From: Planctomycetota bacterium
GTDB taxonomy: Bacteria; Planctomycetota; UBA1135; UBA2386
Assembly: GCA_028281765.1 (NCBI GenBank)
Contig: JANQJF010000023.1
Coordinates: 1-64,000, forward strand
DNA length: 64,000 nt
Direction: 5' to 3'
The notes below the pieces were generated by a model. It saw only the letters and a program-made list of their open reading frames with translations, was not told the origin of the DNA and did not search any database. Below, piece by piece: positions 25,145-32,861 of the stretch (positions are counted from its first letter, which is position 1; each line of letters begins with the position of its first letter). The translations under genes were made by a program, and so were the position numbers.

Positions 25145-25549
25145 ATGGTCACGATCGACGCCACCTACGAAGGGGATCTCTTGTGCCACGCCGTGCACGG
25201 CCCTTCGTCTTCCACTCTCGGAACGGACGTCTCCGAGGAACACGGAGGGCTCGGTCGCCGGTTCTCTCCCAGCGACCTGGTCGCCACCGGGCTCGCCACC
25301 TGCATTCTCAGCACGATCGGGATCGTCGCACAGCGGCGTGGCATCGATTTGCAGAGCGCTCGCGCGCACGTAGAGAAGCACATGAGCGCGTCGCCAGCGC
25401 GCATCGGCCGCCTACCCGTCGAGCTCACCCTCGCCGGCACCTTCTCGGACGTCGAGCGCAAGGTGCTCGAGAACGCCGCACACGCGTGCCCTGTGCACAA
25501 GAGCTTGCATCCCGATATCGACGCCCCGATCCACATCACCTGGCGGTGA
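25145..25549 (+). CDS. OsmC-family protein
   Basis: 134 residues from ATG 25145. The family order is complete: VTIDATYEGDLLCHAVHG, FSPSDLVATGLATCILSTIG and AAHACPVHKSLHPDI. Both peroxidatic/resolving cysteines are present (ATC and ACPV). OsmC/Ohr/YhfA-type proteins reduce organic hydroperoxides or act in related thiol chemistry. The sequence is nearer the general OsmC/YhfA group than Ohr, by the SPSDLVATGLATC motif. In-frame sequence upstream of 25145 reads as non-coding. Its stop lies 2 bp from the convergent GNAT gene. Confidence 0.9.
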   Translation: MVTIDATYEGDLLCHAVHGPSSSTLGTDVSEEHGGLGRRFSPSDLVATGLATCILSTIGIVAQRRGIDLQSARAHVEKHMSASPARIGRLPVELTLAGTFSDVERKVLENAAHACPVHKSLHPDIDAPIHITWR

Positions 25550-25551
25550 CC

Positions 25552-26175
25552 TCATGAGATCGGAGCTTCCTCGTCTAGCAGGTCTCGCACCATGCGCACG
25601 ATGCGCGATTGCGGCGCGAACCAAACTCGCGGCGACTCGGCTTCGATGATCATGCCCAGCCGCTCGTACAGCTGGCGGGCACCCGTGTTGGTCGACGCGA
25701 CGTCGAGAGTGAGGCGTGTGCACCCGCGTCGTCGCGCCTCGGTCCGCGCGTGCTCCATCAGCTGTGTCCCGATTCCCGCTCCCCTCTGCGCTGGATCCAC
25801 CGCGATGGCCAACACGTAGAAGTCGCCTTCTCGCATCCTGTCCATGAACCGCACGAGTGGGAACGTCAGGAGCATCACGGCCGCCAACCGCACGACGCGC
25901 CAGCCCGCGGCCTTGAAGATCGGTGCGCTCGACGCCTGTGCGTGCTGGTCGTGAGTGAAGGCCGAAAGCATGCCGACGGTCTCGCCCTCCCGCTCGGCGA
26001 AGAGGACGTGCTCGTAGGACAGGTCGTGACCCGTCTCGCAGAAGGCTCGCGCGAGCACGCGCTCCACGTCCCCGCCGATCATGAATCGGAAGAACCCCTC
26101 GGCGGCGACGTCGAGATACCGGGCGAATGCACGTCCGTCGTCGAGATCGGGTCGGGCGGCGCGGAGCTTGATCAT
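25552..26175 (-). CDS. GNAT-family N-acetyltransferase
   Basis: 207 residues from ATG 26175 (IKLRAARPDLDDGRAFARYL). The acetyl-CoA-binding motif A is clear: FYVLAIAVDPAQRGAGIGTQ, with the QRGAGIG pyrophosphate loop. It is followed by motif B (LDVASTNTGARQLYERLGM). A hydrophobic insertion at ~105-125 (WRVVRLAAVMLLTFPLVRFM) is unusual and may be a membrane-associating helix. The substrate is not predictable. Sequence upstream of 26175 in frame reads as non-coding. Confidence 0.9.
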   Translation of the reverse strand: MIKLRAARPDLDDGRAFARYLDVAAEGFFRFMIGGDVERVLARAFCETGHDLSYEHVLFAEREGETVGMLSAFTHDQHAQASSAPIFKAAGWRVVRLAAVMLLTFPLVRFMDRMREGDFYVLAIAVDPAQRGAGIGTQLMEHARTEARRRGCTRLTLDVASTNTGARQLYERLGMIIEAESPRVWFAPQSRIVRMVRDLLDEEAPIS

Positions 26176-26263
26176 GGGGCCAGGCGAGGAGGATAGGCGA
26201 TTCGAGCGTGGGAGGCGCTCGTGAGGGATAGCAAGTGAGGGCGGGGTCCTAGGAACCCGCCCC

Positions 26264-26592
26264 ATGGTCAGCTTCCATCGCTTCTCCATCGTCGCGCTCA
26301 CCGCGATCGGTATCGCCCTCGCGGGCTACGCGGGCGGGCCGGATGCGGCGGGCGTCGCGCGCGACTTCACCGTTCGAATCACGGTTGGCGACGAAGTCTC
26401 GGGTGACTCTACACCTACCCGATGGTCGTCGACGGCCGAGGCATCGCCGCGGCGTTCGGCGTGAAGGGCATGCCTCGCTTCCTCGTGGTCGGCCCCGACG
26501 GCGTCGTCGTGCACGAACACCGCGGGCAGCTGACCGATCAGGCCCGTGACGAATTTGCGGCTGCTGCCGAAGTGGCCAGGCCGGGCGGCTGA
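26264..26592 (+). pseudogene. Internally deleted TlpA/thioredoxin-like gene
   Basis: The first ~45 codons give a signal peptide (FSIVALTAIGIALAGYAGG) and the start of a mature domain (ARDFTVRITVGDEVSG). After a frame change near 26405 the last ~60 codons read TYPMVVDGRGIAAAFGVKGM then PRFLVVGPDGVVVHEHRGQL, the C-terminal half of a TlpA-like thioredoxin with its cis-Pro (GMPRF). The middle, including the CxxC, is missing. It is a broken gene rather than an alternative selenoprotein. A downstream gene shows no dependence on it. Confidence 0.65.
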
Positions 26593-26805
26593 GTTCGCGC
26601 CGGCCCCTTCGCCCACACGCTGCGCATGCTGGGCGGATTGGTCGCGATCTCATTCCTGCTCCGCGGCGATCCACTCTTGTTCGATTGATGCCACGTCCTT
26701 CGCGAGTCTGAGGCTCAAGCTTCTCGTGTCCGTTACGGGGCGTGACAGATCGACCGCGTTAGTACAAACTCGGCCCTGCGAAGTCTCGTGTACCGGAGAG
26801 TCAAT

Positions 26806-28074
26806 TTGAGTGCCCGCTTGGCTTGGCAGCTGACGCTGCTATTCGTTCTCGGATCCTCCGTCGTCGGTCAAGAGCTGGAGCCGGGTCGACTCGCGCTGTA
26901 TTTCCGCGCGCCGACTGGTGAAGGCAAGGCGCTGTGGCGGACGCTGACGAAGCTCGGCGACTTGGCTGGGGCGGAGTTCGAGAGGCTTCCGGCGTTCCAG
27001 CCCGAGCACATGAAGCCAGTGCCGAAGTCGAGCTTCGAGATCCGGTATCTCGAAGGCGACCTCGACGGGCAGCGGCTCGCGAGCGCACTCATCAAGGCCC
27101 TGCGCCAACCAGGCAAAGGCGGTCGTTTGGCGGCGTGGATGCGCCGGTGGCCTCCGACGTCGCGCTCGGTCCGAGATCTTCGGCTACCGCAGTTGACGCC
27201 GGGCAAGGTGCCGCTGGTGCTCGTGTTCGCGAAGAACGTGCCGCAGGTCGTCGAAGAGGACCGGTCCCAACGACTCGCCCCATTGCCGCTGTCCGAAATC
27301 TCGGTCGACCTGAGTGTCTCGCCGAGAACGGGCAAACGTCTCCTCAGCGGACTCAGAACGGAACCGCTTCTGAGCGGGATCGCCTTCGCGGAAGACGTGG
27401 AGTCACTCCATTCTCCGTTCAAGATCCCGATTCCGGAAGCGGCGATCGAGATCCGTTACTGTGCGACCGACATCGAGGGACAGCGAGCGGCCGAGACTCT
27501 GCTTGCGCGTTTACGCGGCGAATCGGGCGATCTCACGAAGCTGCGCAGCGTTCTCCAAGGGAGGATGCCTGTGATCCGGCCCGTTCCGAGTTGGCGAGCC
27601 CGAACCCGAAGCGATCGGCGGGGGCGCATCGAGGTCGTGTACTGCGCGACGCCAAAGATGCAGGTACCGAAGAATCAGCAGCGCGAGCCGGTCGAATTTC
27701 CCCTTGTTCGGACGAGCATCCAGACCGCTGCTCCACCGAAGCAGGGCCGACGCGTCCTCAGCGCACTCATCAACGCGACGCCTCTCGGAGACGCGCACTT
27801 CACCGGGCGACTCGATCGGGAACTCGACGCGTTTCGGCCCCGACCGGGCAAGGTCATCGAGATTCGATACCTCACCCGAGACGGGAAAGACGGCAAGCTG
27901 GCAGCTCAGTCGATGCTCGACCTGATTGTCGGGCGGAAAGGCGAGATCGCAGGGTTGTCGAACAACGTGCGGAGCTACGGCGCGCAGATCCGTGAAGTGG
28001 AAGACTGGGCGGGACTGCACGTGGTTCCGGGTCGCGTCCCACTGCTCGTCGTCGTTGCATTTGGAGTCAAGTAA
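26806..28074 (+). CDS. Exported protein with three 'EIRY-D-GQRAA' repeats
   Basis: 422 residues from TTG 26806, chosen because GGAGAG ends six bases upstream; a GTG at 26788 is in frame but lacks a ribosome site. Signal peptide LAWQLTLLFVLGSSVVGQ. Three repeats of about 90-130 residues each start with an (I/F)EIRY strand and a D-(I/L/G)-(E/D)-G-(Q/K) turn followed by a helix: FEIRYLEGDLDGQRLASALI, IEIRYCATDIEGQRAAETLL and IEIRYLTRDGKDGKLAAQSM. Spacers contain GKVPLVLVFAKNV and GRVPLLVVVAFGV strands. No family recognised. Its TAA overlaps the ATG of the caspase-like gene (TAATG), so the two are translationally coupled and probably work together. Confidence 0.76.
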   Translation: MSARLAWQLTLLFVLGSSVVGQELEPGRLALYFRAPTGEGKALWRTLTKLGDLAGAEFERLPAFQPEHMKPVPKSSFEIRYLEGDLDGQRLASALIKALRQPGKGGRLAAWMRRWPPTSRSVRDLRLPQLTPGKVPLVLVFAKNVPQVVEEDRSQRLAPLPLSEISVDLSVSPRTGKRLLSGLRTEPLLSGIAFAEDVESLHSPFKIPIPEAAIEIRYCATDIEGQRAAETLLARLRGESGDLTKLRSVLQGRMPVIRPVPSWRARTRSDRRGRIEVVYCATPKMQVPKNQQREPVEFPLVRTSIQTAAPPKQGRRVLSALINATPLGDAHFTGRLDRELDAFRPRPGKVIEIRYLTRDGKDGKLAAQSMLDLIVGRKGEIAGLSNNVRSYGAQIREVEDWAGLHVVPGRVPLLVVVAFGVK

Positions 28075-29723
28075 TGACGATCTCACGTCTTCGCCTACTC
28101 CCATTGACTCTCGTCTGCGCGCTGAGTGGACTCGCGGCCCAAGGGGTCGACGAGGCTACCATGCGCAAGCAGCTGCGCGATGCGCGCAAAGCCGCTGGAT
28201 TCGACTCCGCCGATTCGTGCGGAGTCTTCATCGGAATCAACGACTTTGTGGATGCGAACGGGACGGTCAACGATCGCTTGATGCCGCTTCGCTTCGCCGT
28301 CGACGACGCGATCGATCTCGCATATGCGTTTTGTTTCGACCGTGACGTCGTCTCGGCCGACCGAACTCGGCTCCTGCTGTCCGGGGAACCCGCGAAGGAA
28401 TCATCCAGGGACAAGCTCATCAAGCTCGTCGCTGCAGGGGCGGAGAGACAACGCGCGACGCAGATCGGGATCCGCGACTCGATCGAGCTGGCAAAATCGC
28501 GATCCAAGCAAGACGGCTTGCTGATCGTGAGCTTCGCGTCGCACGGCATCACGAATCGGGAGGGGCACTCGGTGCTGCTCGCGCGAGACAGCCGGATCGA
28601 TAAGCCGGACACCTGCCTCGCCCTGGGCGGGCTGCTAGACTTCGTGAGCAACGCGAAGGCGAAGCGCAGGCTGGTGCTGGTCGACGCGTGTCGAGACCGC
28701 GTCGACAGGAATCGTGCCGGTGACGATCGCTACGCGAAGATGTACTCGGAGTTTCGCGAGGCACTCAAGAACGCGGTCGGCACGGTCGTCTTGGGCAGCA
28801 CCGTCGTTGGTGGTGTCTCGTTCGAGGATGCCGAGTTGGGCAACGGCGTGTTTACGGAGTTCGTGCTCCGCGGTCTGAGCGGTGTCGCGGCTGCCGATCC
28901 GCGCGGCCTCGTCACCGTGGCGACTCTCGCGGACTACGTCGACGAACAGGTGCGGCAGTTCGTGCTAGAGAAACGGGCAGACTTCGTCGACTCCTGCACG
29001 GGGATCACGATCCACGCCGAAGACGTTCGTGTGACCGACCTGCCACTCGCCGTCAACCCCGCGGCTCTCGAAGCGGCGATCGCGCGCCGCGAAAAGGCCG
29101 CGAGCCGAGCTGACATCTTGCGCGACGCGCTCGACTTCGAGGTGATTACCGGAGGGCTGGCTCAAGAAGTGCATGACGCACTGACCGCAGCCAAAGGCGC
29201 GGATGCGGAGCGGCTTCACGAACGCATCGATCAGTTGGCCGTCGGCGGACGCGTTGGCCGCGAGGACTTCGTCGCGTGGTGGAGTAGCGACGCGGGGGCG
29301 GCGCACTATCTTCCGAATCGTTCGGTCGACGGCGGACTGCCCGGCGTGCTGCTTCCGGGAACGGTCGTTCTCGACAATGCCGATACGGACACGAACGACA
29401 CGATCGGGCAAGCCAGCACGATCGATGTGCGGGCGACGTTCGCAGGGAGAGTCGGCGGATCAGACGATGCTGCGGACTACTACGTGTTCACCCCACCGGA
29501 GGACGGGGTCTTCGCGTTCACGGTCCAGAACCTGGAGACGGGCGGTCGGACGTCGAGCTTGCGCGGCGCGTGGCTCTTGGACGACATCGGACAGACCCTC
29601 GGGTCGATCCATCACGGCTTTCTTACGCCGGGCAATGGATCCACATCGCAACCGACTGTCGTCGCGAAGGGCAAACGCTATGTGATCGGCGTCACGCCGA
29701 ACCCGGACCACAACGCCAGATAA
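28074..29723 (+). CDS. Exported caspase-like (C14) protease, 5' part
   Basis: 549 residues. A signal peptide (PLTLVCALSGLAAQ) precedes a caspase/metacaspase p20-like domain (residues ~45-300): SCGVFIGINDF, catalytic H157 in IVSFASHGIT and catalytic C206 in VLVDACRDR. Residues ~330-420 are helical. From ~430 a pre-peptidase C-terminal (PPC) domain begins (DTDTNDTIGQASTIDV, DAADYYVFTPPEDGVF). The frame ends at TAA 29721, but the protein clearly continues: the +1 frame encodes QIIGRVQLDSVAV over about 40 bases, and then the original frame resumes at 29748 with further PPC domains. Two compensating indels, real or assembly errors, split one ~820-residue protein. Coupled to the repeat-protein gene before it. 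Confidence 0.84.
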   Translation: MTISRLRLLPLTLVCALSGLAAQGVDEATMRKQLRDARKAAGFDSADSCGVFIGINDFVDANGTVNDRLMPLRFAVDDAIDLAYAFCFDRDVVSADRTRLLLSGEPAKESSRDKLIKLVAAGAERQRATQIGIRDSIELAKSRSKQDGLLIVSFASHGITNREGHSVLLARDSRIDKPDTCLALGGLLDFVSNAKAKRRLVLVDACRDRVDRNRAGDDRYAKMYSEFREALKNAVGTVVLGSTVVGGVSFEDAELGNGVFTEFVLRGLSGVAAADPRGLVTVATLADYVDEQVRQFVLEKRADFVDSCTGITIHAEDVRVTDLPLAVNPAALEAAIARREKAASRADILRDALDFEVITGGLAQEVHDALTAAKGADAERLHERIDQLAVGGRVGREDFVAWWSSDAGAAHYLPNRSVDGGLPGVLLPGTVVLDNADTDTNDTIGQASTIDVRATFAGRVGGSDDAADYYVFTPPEDGVFAFTVQNLETGGRTSSLRGAWLLDDIGQTLGSIHHGFLTPGNGSTSQPTVVAKGKRYVIGVTPNPDHNAR

Positions 29724-29747
29724 TCGGTCGCGTGCAACTGGACTCCG

Positions 29748-30536
29748 TTGCCGTCCAATGTCGTGGACGCGTTCGAGCCGAACGACGGCGCCACTGGAGA
29801 CGCGCCCGAGCTGGATCTCGTCAAGGGAGCGACCGCCACCGTCGGCTTCCGTGATGACCAACTCGACGTCTACCGCGTCGTTGCTCCGGATCATGGCGTC
29901 CTCCCGCTCAACGTCTCGAATCTCCATGTGCACGCGACCACCACGCACGGTGCACTCAACCGGATCTCCGTTACGGACGCTCACAAGGTCGAGTTGACCA
30001 GTATCCATCAAGGGTTTCTCTCGCCGACACTGACGGGGGCTTCCCAACCGATCGCGGTCGCCAAGAGCGAGACGTACTTCGTCTTGATCACGCCGTTGCC
30101 TGGCTCGGCCAACGCTGCGCCCTACACGCTGGGAGCTCACTTCGATCCGATCGATTTGTCGAACGAGCCGAACCGGAACGATACGACGCAACAGGCGACG
30201 GCGATCAAAGTCGGGGACTCACGACGAGAACTGGTCGGGTTCGGCGACGACCCGTGTGACTACTACCGTCTCGAGCCTCGCGAAGACGCGACGCTGGTCG
30301 TCGCAGTCGCGAACTGCCTCGACCGTGGCGACGTCATGAACGGCACTCTCGCGTTCAAGGTCCTGAACAGCAAGCAAGCGGTAATCGAGACCATCCATCC
30401 CGGCTTGCTGGGGCCCGCTGCGCGGTCGACGACGAATCCGTTCCAAGTCGTCGCCGGCGAGACCTACTTCCTGTGTGTCGCGCGGAACCAGCCGACAGGT
30501 GCGGCGCCCTATTCCATCAGCGTGACGAAGCTCTAG
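29748..30536 (+). CDS. PPC-domain continuation of the caspase-like protein
   Basis: Two pre-peptidase C-terminal beta domains in the same frame as the caspase-like gene. The first has VVDAFEPNDGATGDAPEL and DDQLDVYRVVAPDHGVLPL; the second has SNEPNRNDTTQQATAIKV, DDPCDYYRLEPREDATLVV and ETYFLCVARNQPTGAAPYSI. PPC domains are normally carried at the C-terminus of secreted proteases, so on its own this would be an odd protein, without a signal peptide. It is best read as the 3' part of the gene at 28074, separated by one stop and about 40 out-of-frame bases. Translation as a separate product from 29748 has no ribosome-site support. Confidence 0.6.
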   Translation: MPSNVVDAFEPNDGATGDAPELDLVKGATATVGFRDDQLDVYRVVAPDHGVLPLNVSNLHVHATTTHGALNRISVTDAHKVELTSIHQGFLSPTLTGASQPIAVAKSETYFVLITPLPGSANAAPYTLGAHFDPIDLSNEPNRNDTTQQATAIKVGDSRRELVGFGDDPCDYYRLEPREDATLVVAVANCLDRGDVMNGTLAFKVLNSKQAVIETIHPGLLGPAARSTTNPFQVVAGETYFLCVARNQPTGAAPYSISVTKL

Positions 30537-30540
30537 CCGG

Positions 30541-31251
30541 CTACTTGTAGCACGGCAGCGTGTGGCCGCCGAGGACCGCACCGCGTTCGTTGAGAAGCTC
30601 GCGGATGGAGTCGGTCCAGGCCAGGGATCCGTCGTCCTTCCACGGCGTCGGATCCCTGCCGCCACGCAACTTGGCCACGTGGGTTCCGCGCTTGTCCCAG
30701 ATCACAAACGAACCGCGCGGAATGATCGGGTTCACGCCTTTTGCCCGGATCTGTTCTTCGAGCTCGGTGGCGTCGAGTGGATCCGAACTCCCAAGGACGA
30801 TCAGGCTCTCGGTCTTCTCGGGACCGGACAGCGTCCAGTGGATCTCATCACTGTCTTCTGGCCCCAGGCGCAGTGCGCCGCCGAGGTCCTCGAAGTCCCA
30901 AAGCCGACAGCTCCCATCGCCGTGCACTGCGAGAAGGTACTTCTTGCCGTCGCCGGTCCACCGCACGGAGAGCATGATGTTCTCGCCGACCTTCAGGGTG
31001 CGATCCAAATCGGCAATAGGCCGGAAGTCGTCGGAATCCGATTCTCGTTCGTACAGCACCTCGACGGTCGGGACGTGCGCGGAGCGCGCGGGTGAGATCA
31101 TCTCCCATACCGACTTCGCGTCGACCACCAAACCGATGAGCGGTCCGATGATGCTCACGATCAGGACAAACCAGATCCACTTCCAGCGGGCGGGGGGCTG
31201 AGCTCTCGAATCGCTTGAAGTCTCGTCCGTCTGAGTCTCCTCTTCTGCCAT
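30541..31251 (-). CDS. Single-pass membrane protein with DUF4384-like domain
   Basis: 236 residues. Charged cytosolic N-terminus (EEETQTDETSSDSR), one transmembrane helix (~23-44, WKWIWFVLIVSIIGPLIGLV), then an extracytoplasmic domain. LKVGENIMLSVRWTGDGKKYL followed (after the first 20 residues) by LAVHGDGSCRLWDFEDLG resembles DUF4384 ('f.vGd.v.l.v......Yl.vl..d..G....l'), a domain that often occurs in or beside caspase-like proteins. It is convergent with the caspase-like gene, 4 bp apart, which supports that reading. The similarity is from memory and moderate. Confidence 0.62.
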   Translation of the reverse strand: MAEEETQTDETSSDSRAQPPARWKWIWFVLIVSIIGPLIGLVVDAKSVWEMISPARSAHVPTVEVLYERESDSDDFRPIADLDRTLKVGENIMLSVRWTGDGKKYLLAVHGDGSCRLWDFEDLGGALRLGPEDSDEIHWTLSGPEKTESLIVLGSSDPLDATELEEQIRAKGVNPIIPRGSFVIWDKRGTHVAKLRGGRDPTPWKDDGSLAWTDSIRELLNERGAVLGGHTLPCYK

Positions 31252-31394
31252 GGTAGGGATCTTGCCAGCTCCATGATCCTCTGGCTACGGGGAAGCGGGG
31301 GACATGCATGCTATCCGGGCGCTGCGTTCGGAAAGGTCCGCCGGATCCTCCACGCACAGCGATGCGCTCTTGCAGGTCGCTGAGAAGAATCCGC

Positions 31395-32813
31395 TCACGG
31401 CTGCAGCCAGACGTCGACGTCGACGACGCCGCGTGGCTTCACCACGACGGACAACTGCTGCTCCTGGTAGTCCTTGGCCTTCACGGTCAGCAGGTGCCGG
31501 CCTGCCGGCATGGGCATCTTCCAGCCGAGCCATGTGCACGCGATCGCGGGGCCGTTGCTCCAGCCGCGGTCGAGCTTGCGGACGAAGTGGCCGCGCCAAC
31601 CCCGCGGTTGTCCTTCGGCGCATGCCGTGTCGATCGTCAGGCCGGGGATGTTCGCGCCAGCTTCGACACCGTCCGCGTGGAACCGGAAGCGCACGTGTCC
31701 GACCGCTTGGACTTCGATTGGCACGACCGTTTCCCGGCCGCTGTGCAGCTGGACCATTCGCTCGACCGGGACGAACACGTTCTGCAGGTCGAGCCTGCGT
31801 CGGCGCGGAACATCGATGCGCAGTCGATGCGTGCCGGCGGTCGCGCAGTAGAGCTTGGGTGCACCGTTGCGTCGATCCGAGCGCTCGTGCGACGCGACGT
31901 CTTCGATCTCCTCCAGGCGGGAGACGCCGGGCTCGCCGAGCCGCACCTGCTCGAGCCTCGCCTCGATGTCTCCGACGGGTTGGTCGTCGCTACTGGTCGT
32001 GATCACACGGACAAGTGCATCGGACTTGCGGTCGACGAGTCGCAGCGTCGCGTCGACGACGTTGCGAGAACCGTCCACGTGCACGAGGCTTCCTCCGGTG
32101 GCGTCTCCGTGACGCGCTTGGACCCACAACCACGTGCCCGTGGACACCAGCAATTGGCGGATGCGTCCGCTGCCGGAGCCGTCGTCGTCCAGGCCGCGCG
32201 GTAGCGTCCCGACCGCCGCGAGGATACGCAGGGTCGCGTCGTGTTCGCTACCATAGATGCGGCAAGCTATGTCGAACGGGCCGAGTTCGCGGCCGGCGTA
32301 GTCCTTGAAGCGCATCCGCACCAGGTGTTTGCCGACGAGCACGATCTCTCATTCCGGAGCATCGGTCGTCACGATGCGATGCTGTCGTCGGTTGCGTTCG
32401 TCGCGAAGAACCAGCTTGTGGTCGCCTCGCGGCAGGGACGACGCGGCGAACCGACCGAGTTCGTCGGTCTCGGTCCTGTGATTGCCGACGCGAAGTCGGA
32501 TGCCGGGCACGGGCTCGCGATTCTCGAAGACGATGCGGCCGCGCAGCATCGACGACGAGAACAGCTGCAGGTCGGCGAGCTGCATCGCGACGCGCAGCAG
32601 GTCCGCGGCGGTGAGATCGTAGACCTGCGCCAGTGCTCGGAGGTCGCCGTTGCGGCGCCAATCGAGGAACAGGCTGTCTGCGGTCGAACCCACACCCGTG
32701 ACTGGCAGATGTGTGGGGGAGTGCGGCGTGGGAGCGCAGCCTTTCTTGCGTGTCCGATCAGGGATGGCGGGCTCGGGTCCAGGGTCATCAGGATCTCGTC
32801 GTTCGGTGGCCAT
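31395..32813 (-). pseudogene. Decayed sigma-like / regulatory-like-domain gene with in-frame TGA
   Basis: From ATG 32813 the first ~90 codons look like the start of ECF sigma region 2 (ADSLFLDWRRNGDLRALAQ and VYDLTAADLLRVAMQL). The rest of the sigma domain is missing, and the frame runs directly into a carboxypeptidase-regulatory-like domain (LRGRIVFENREPVPGIRLRV, then TDELGRFAASSLPRGDHKLV). A TGA at 32349-32351 interrupts the frame, which continues unchanged as EIVLVGKHLVRMRFKDYAGR and further beta domains to 31395. The stop is not at a Cys/redox position. The simplest reading is a degraded relative of the tethered sigma factor at 20249. The 3' part could still be made from GTG 32342. Confidence 0.55.
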
Positions 32814-32861
32814 CGCTACGGTCCTGCTTGCCGCCCGGCCCAGACCGCGCATCATTCCCGC

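Noticed and set aside
28074..30536. Programmed frameshift joining the two caspase-gene parts
   Set aside because: Two opposite shifts about 40 bases apart would be needed, and no slippery sequence is visible; indels or sequence errors are simpler.
32349..32351. In-frame TGA as a second selenocysteine codon
   Set aside because: The surrounding residues (VTTDAPE before, EIVLVGKH after) are not a redox motif, no Cys lies near, and the gene is already missing most of its sigma domain. Decay or an error is likelier.
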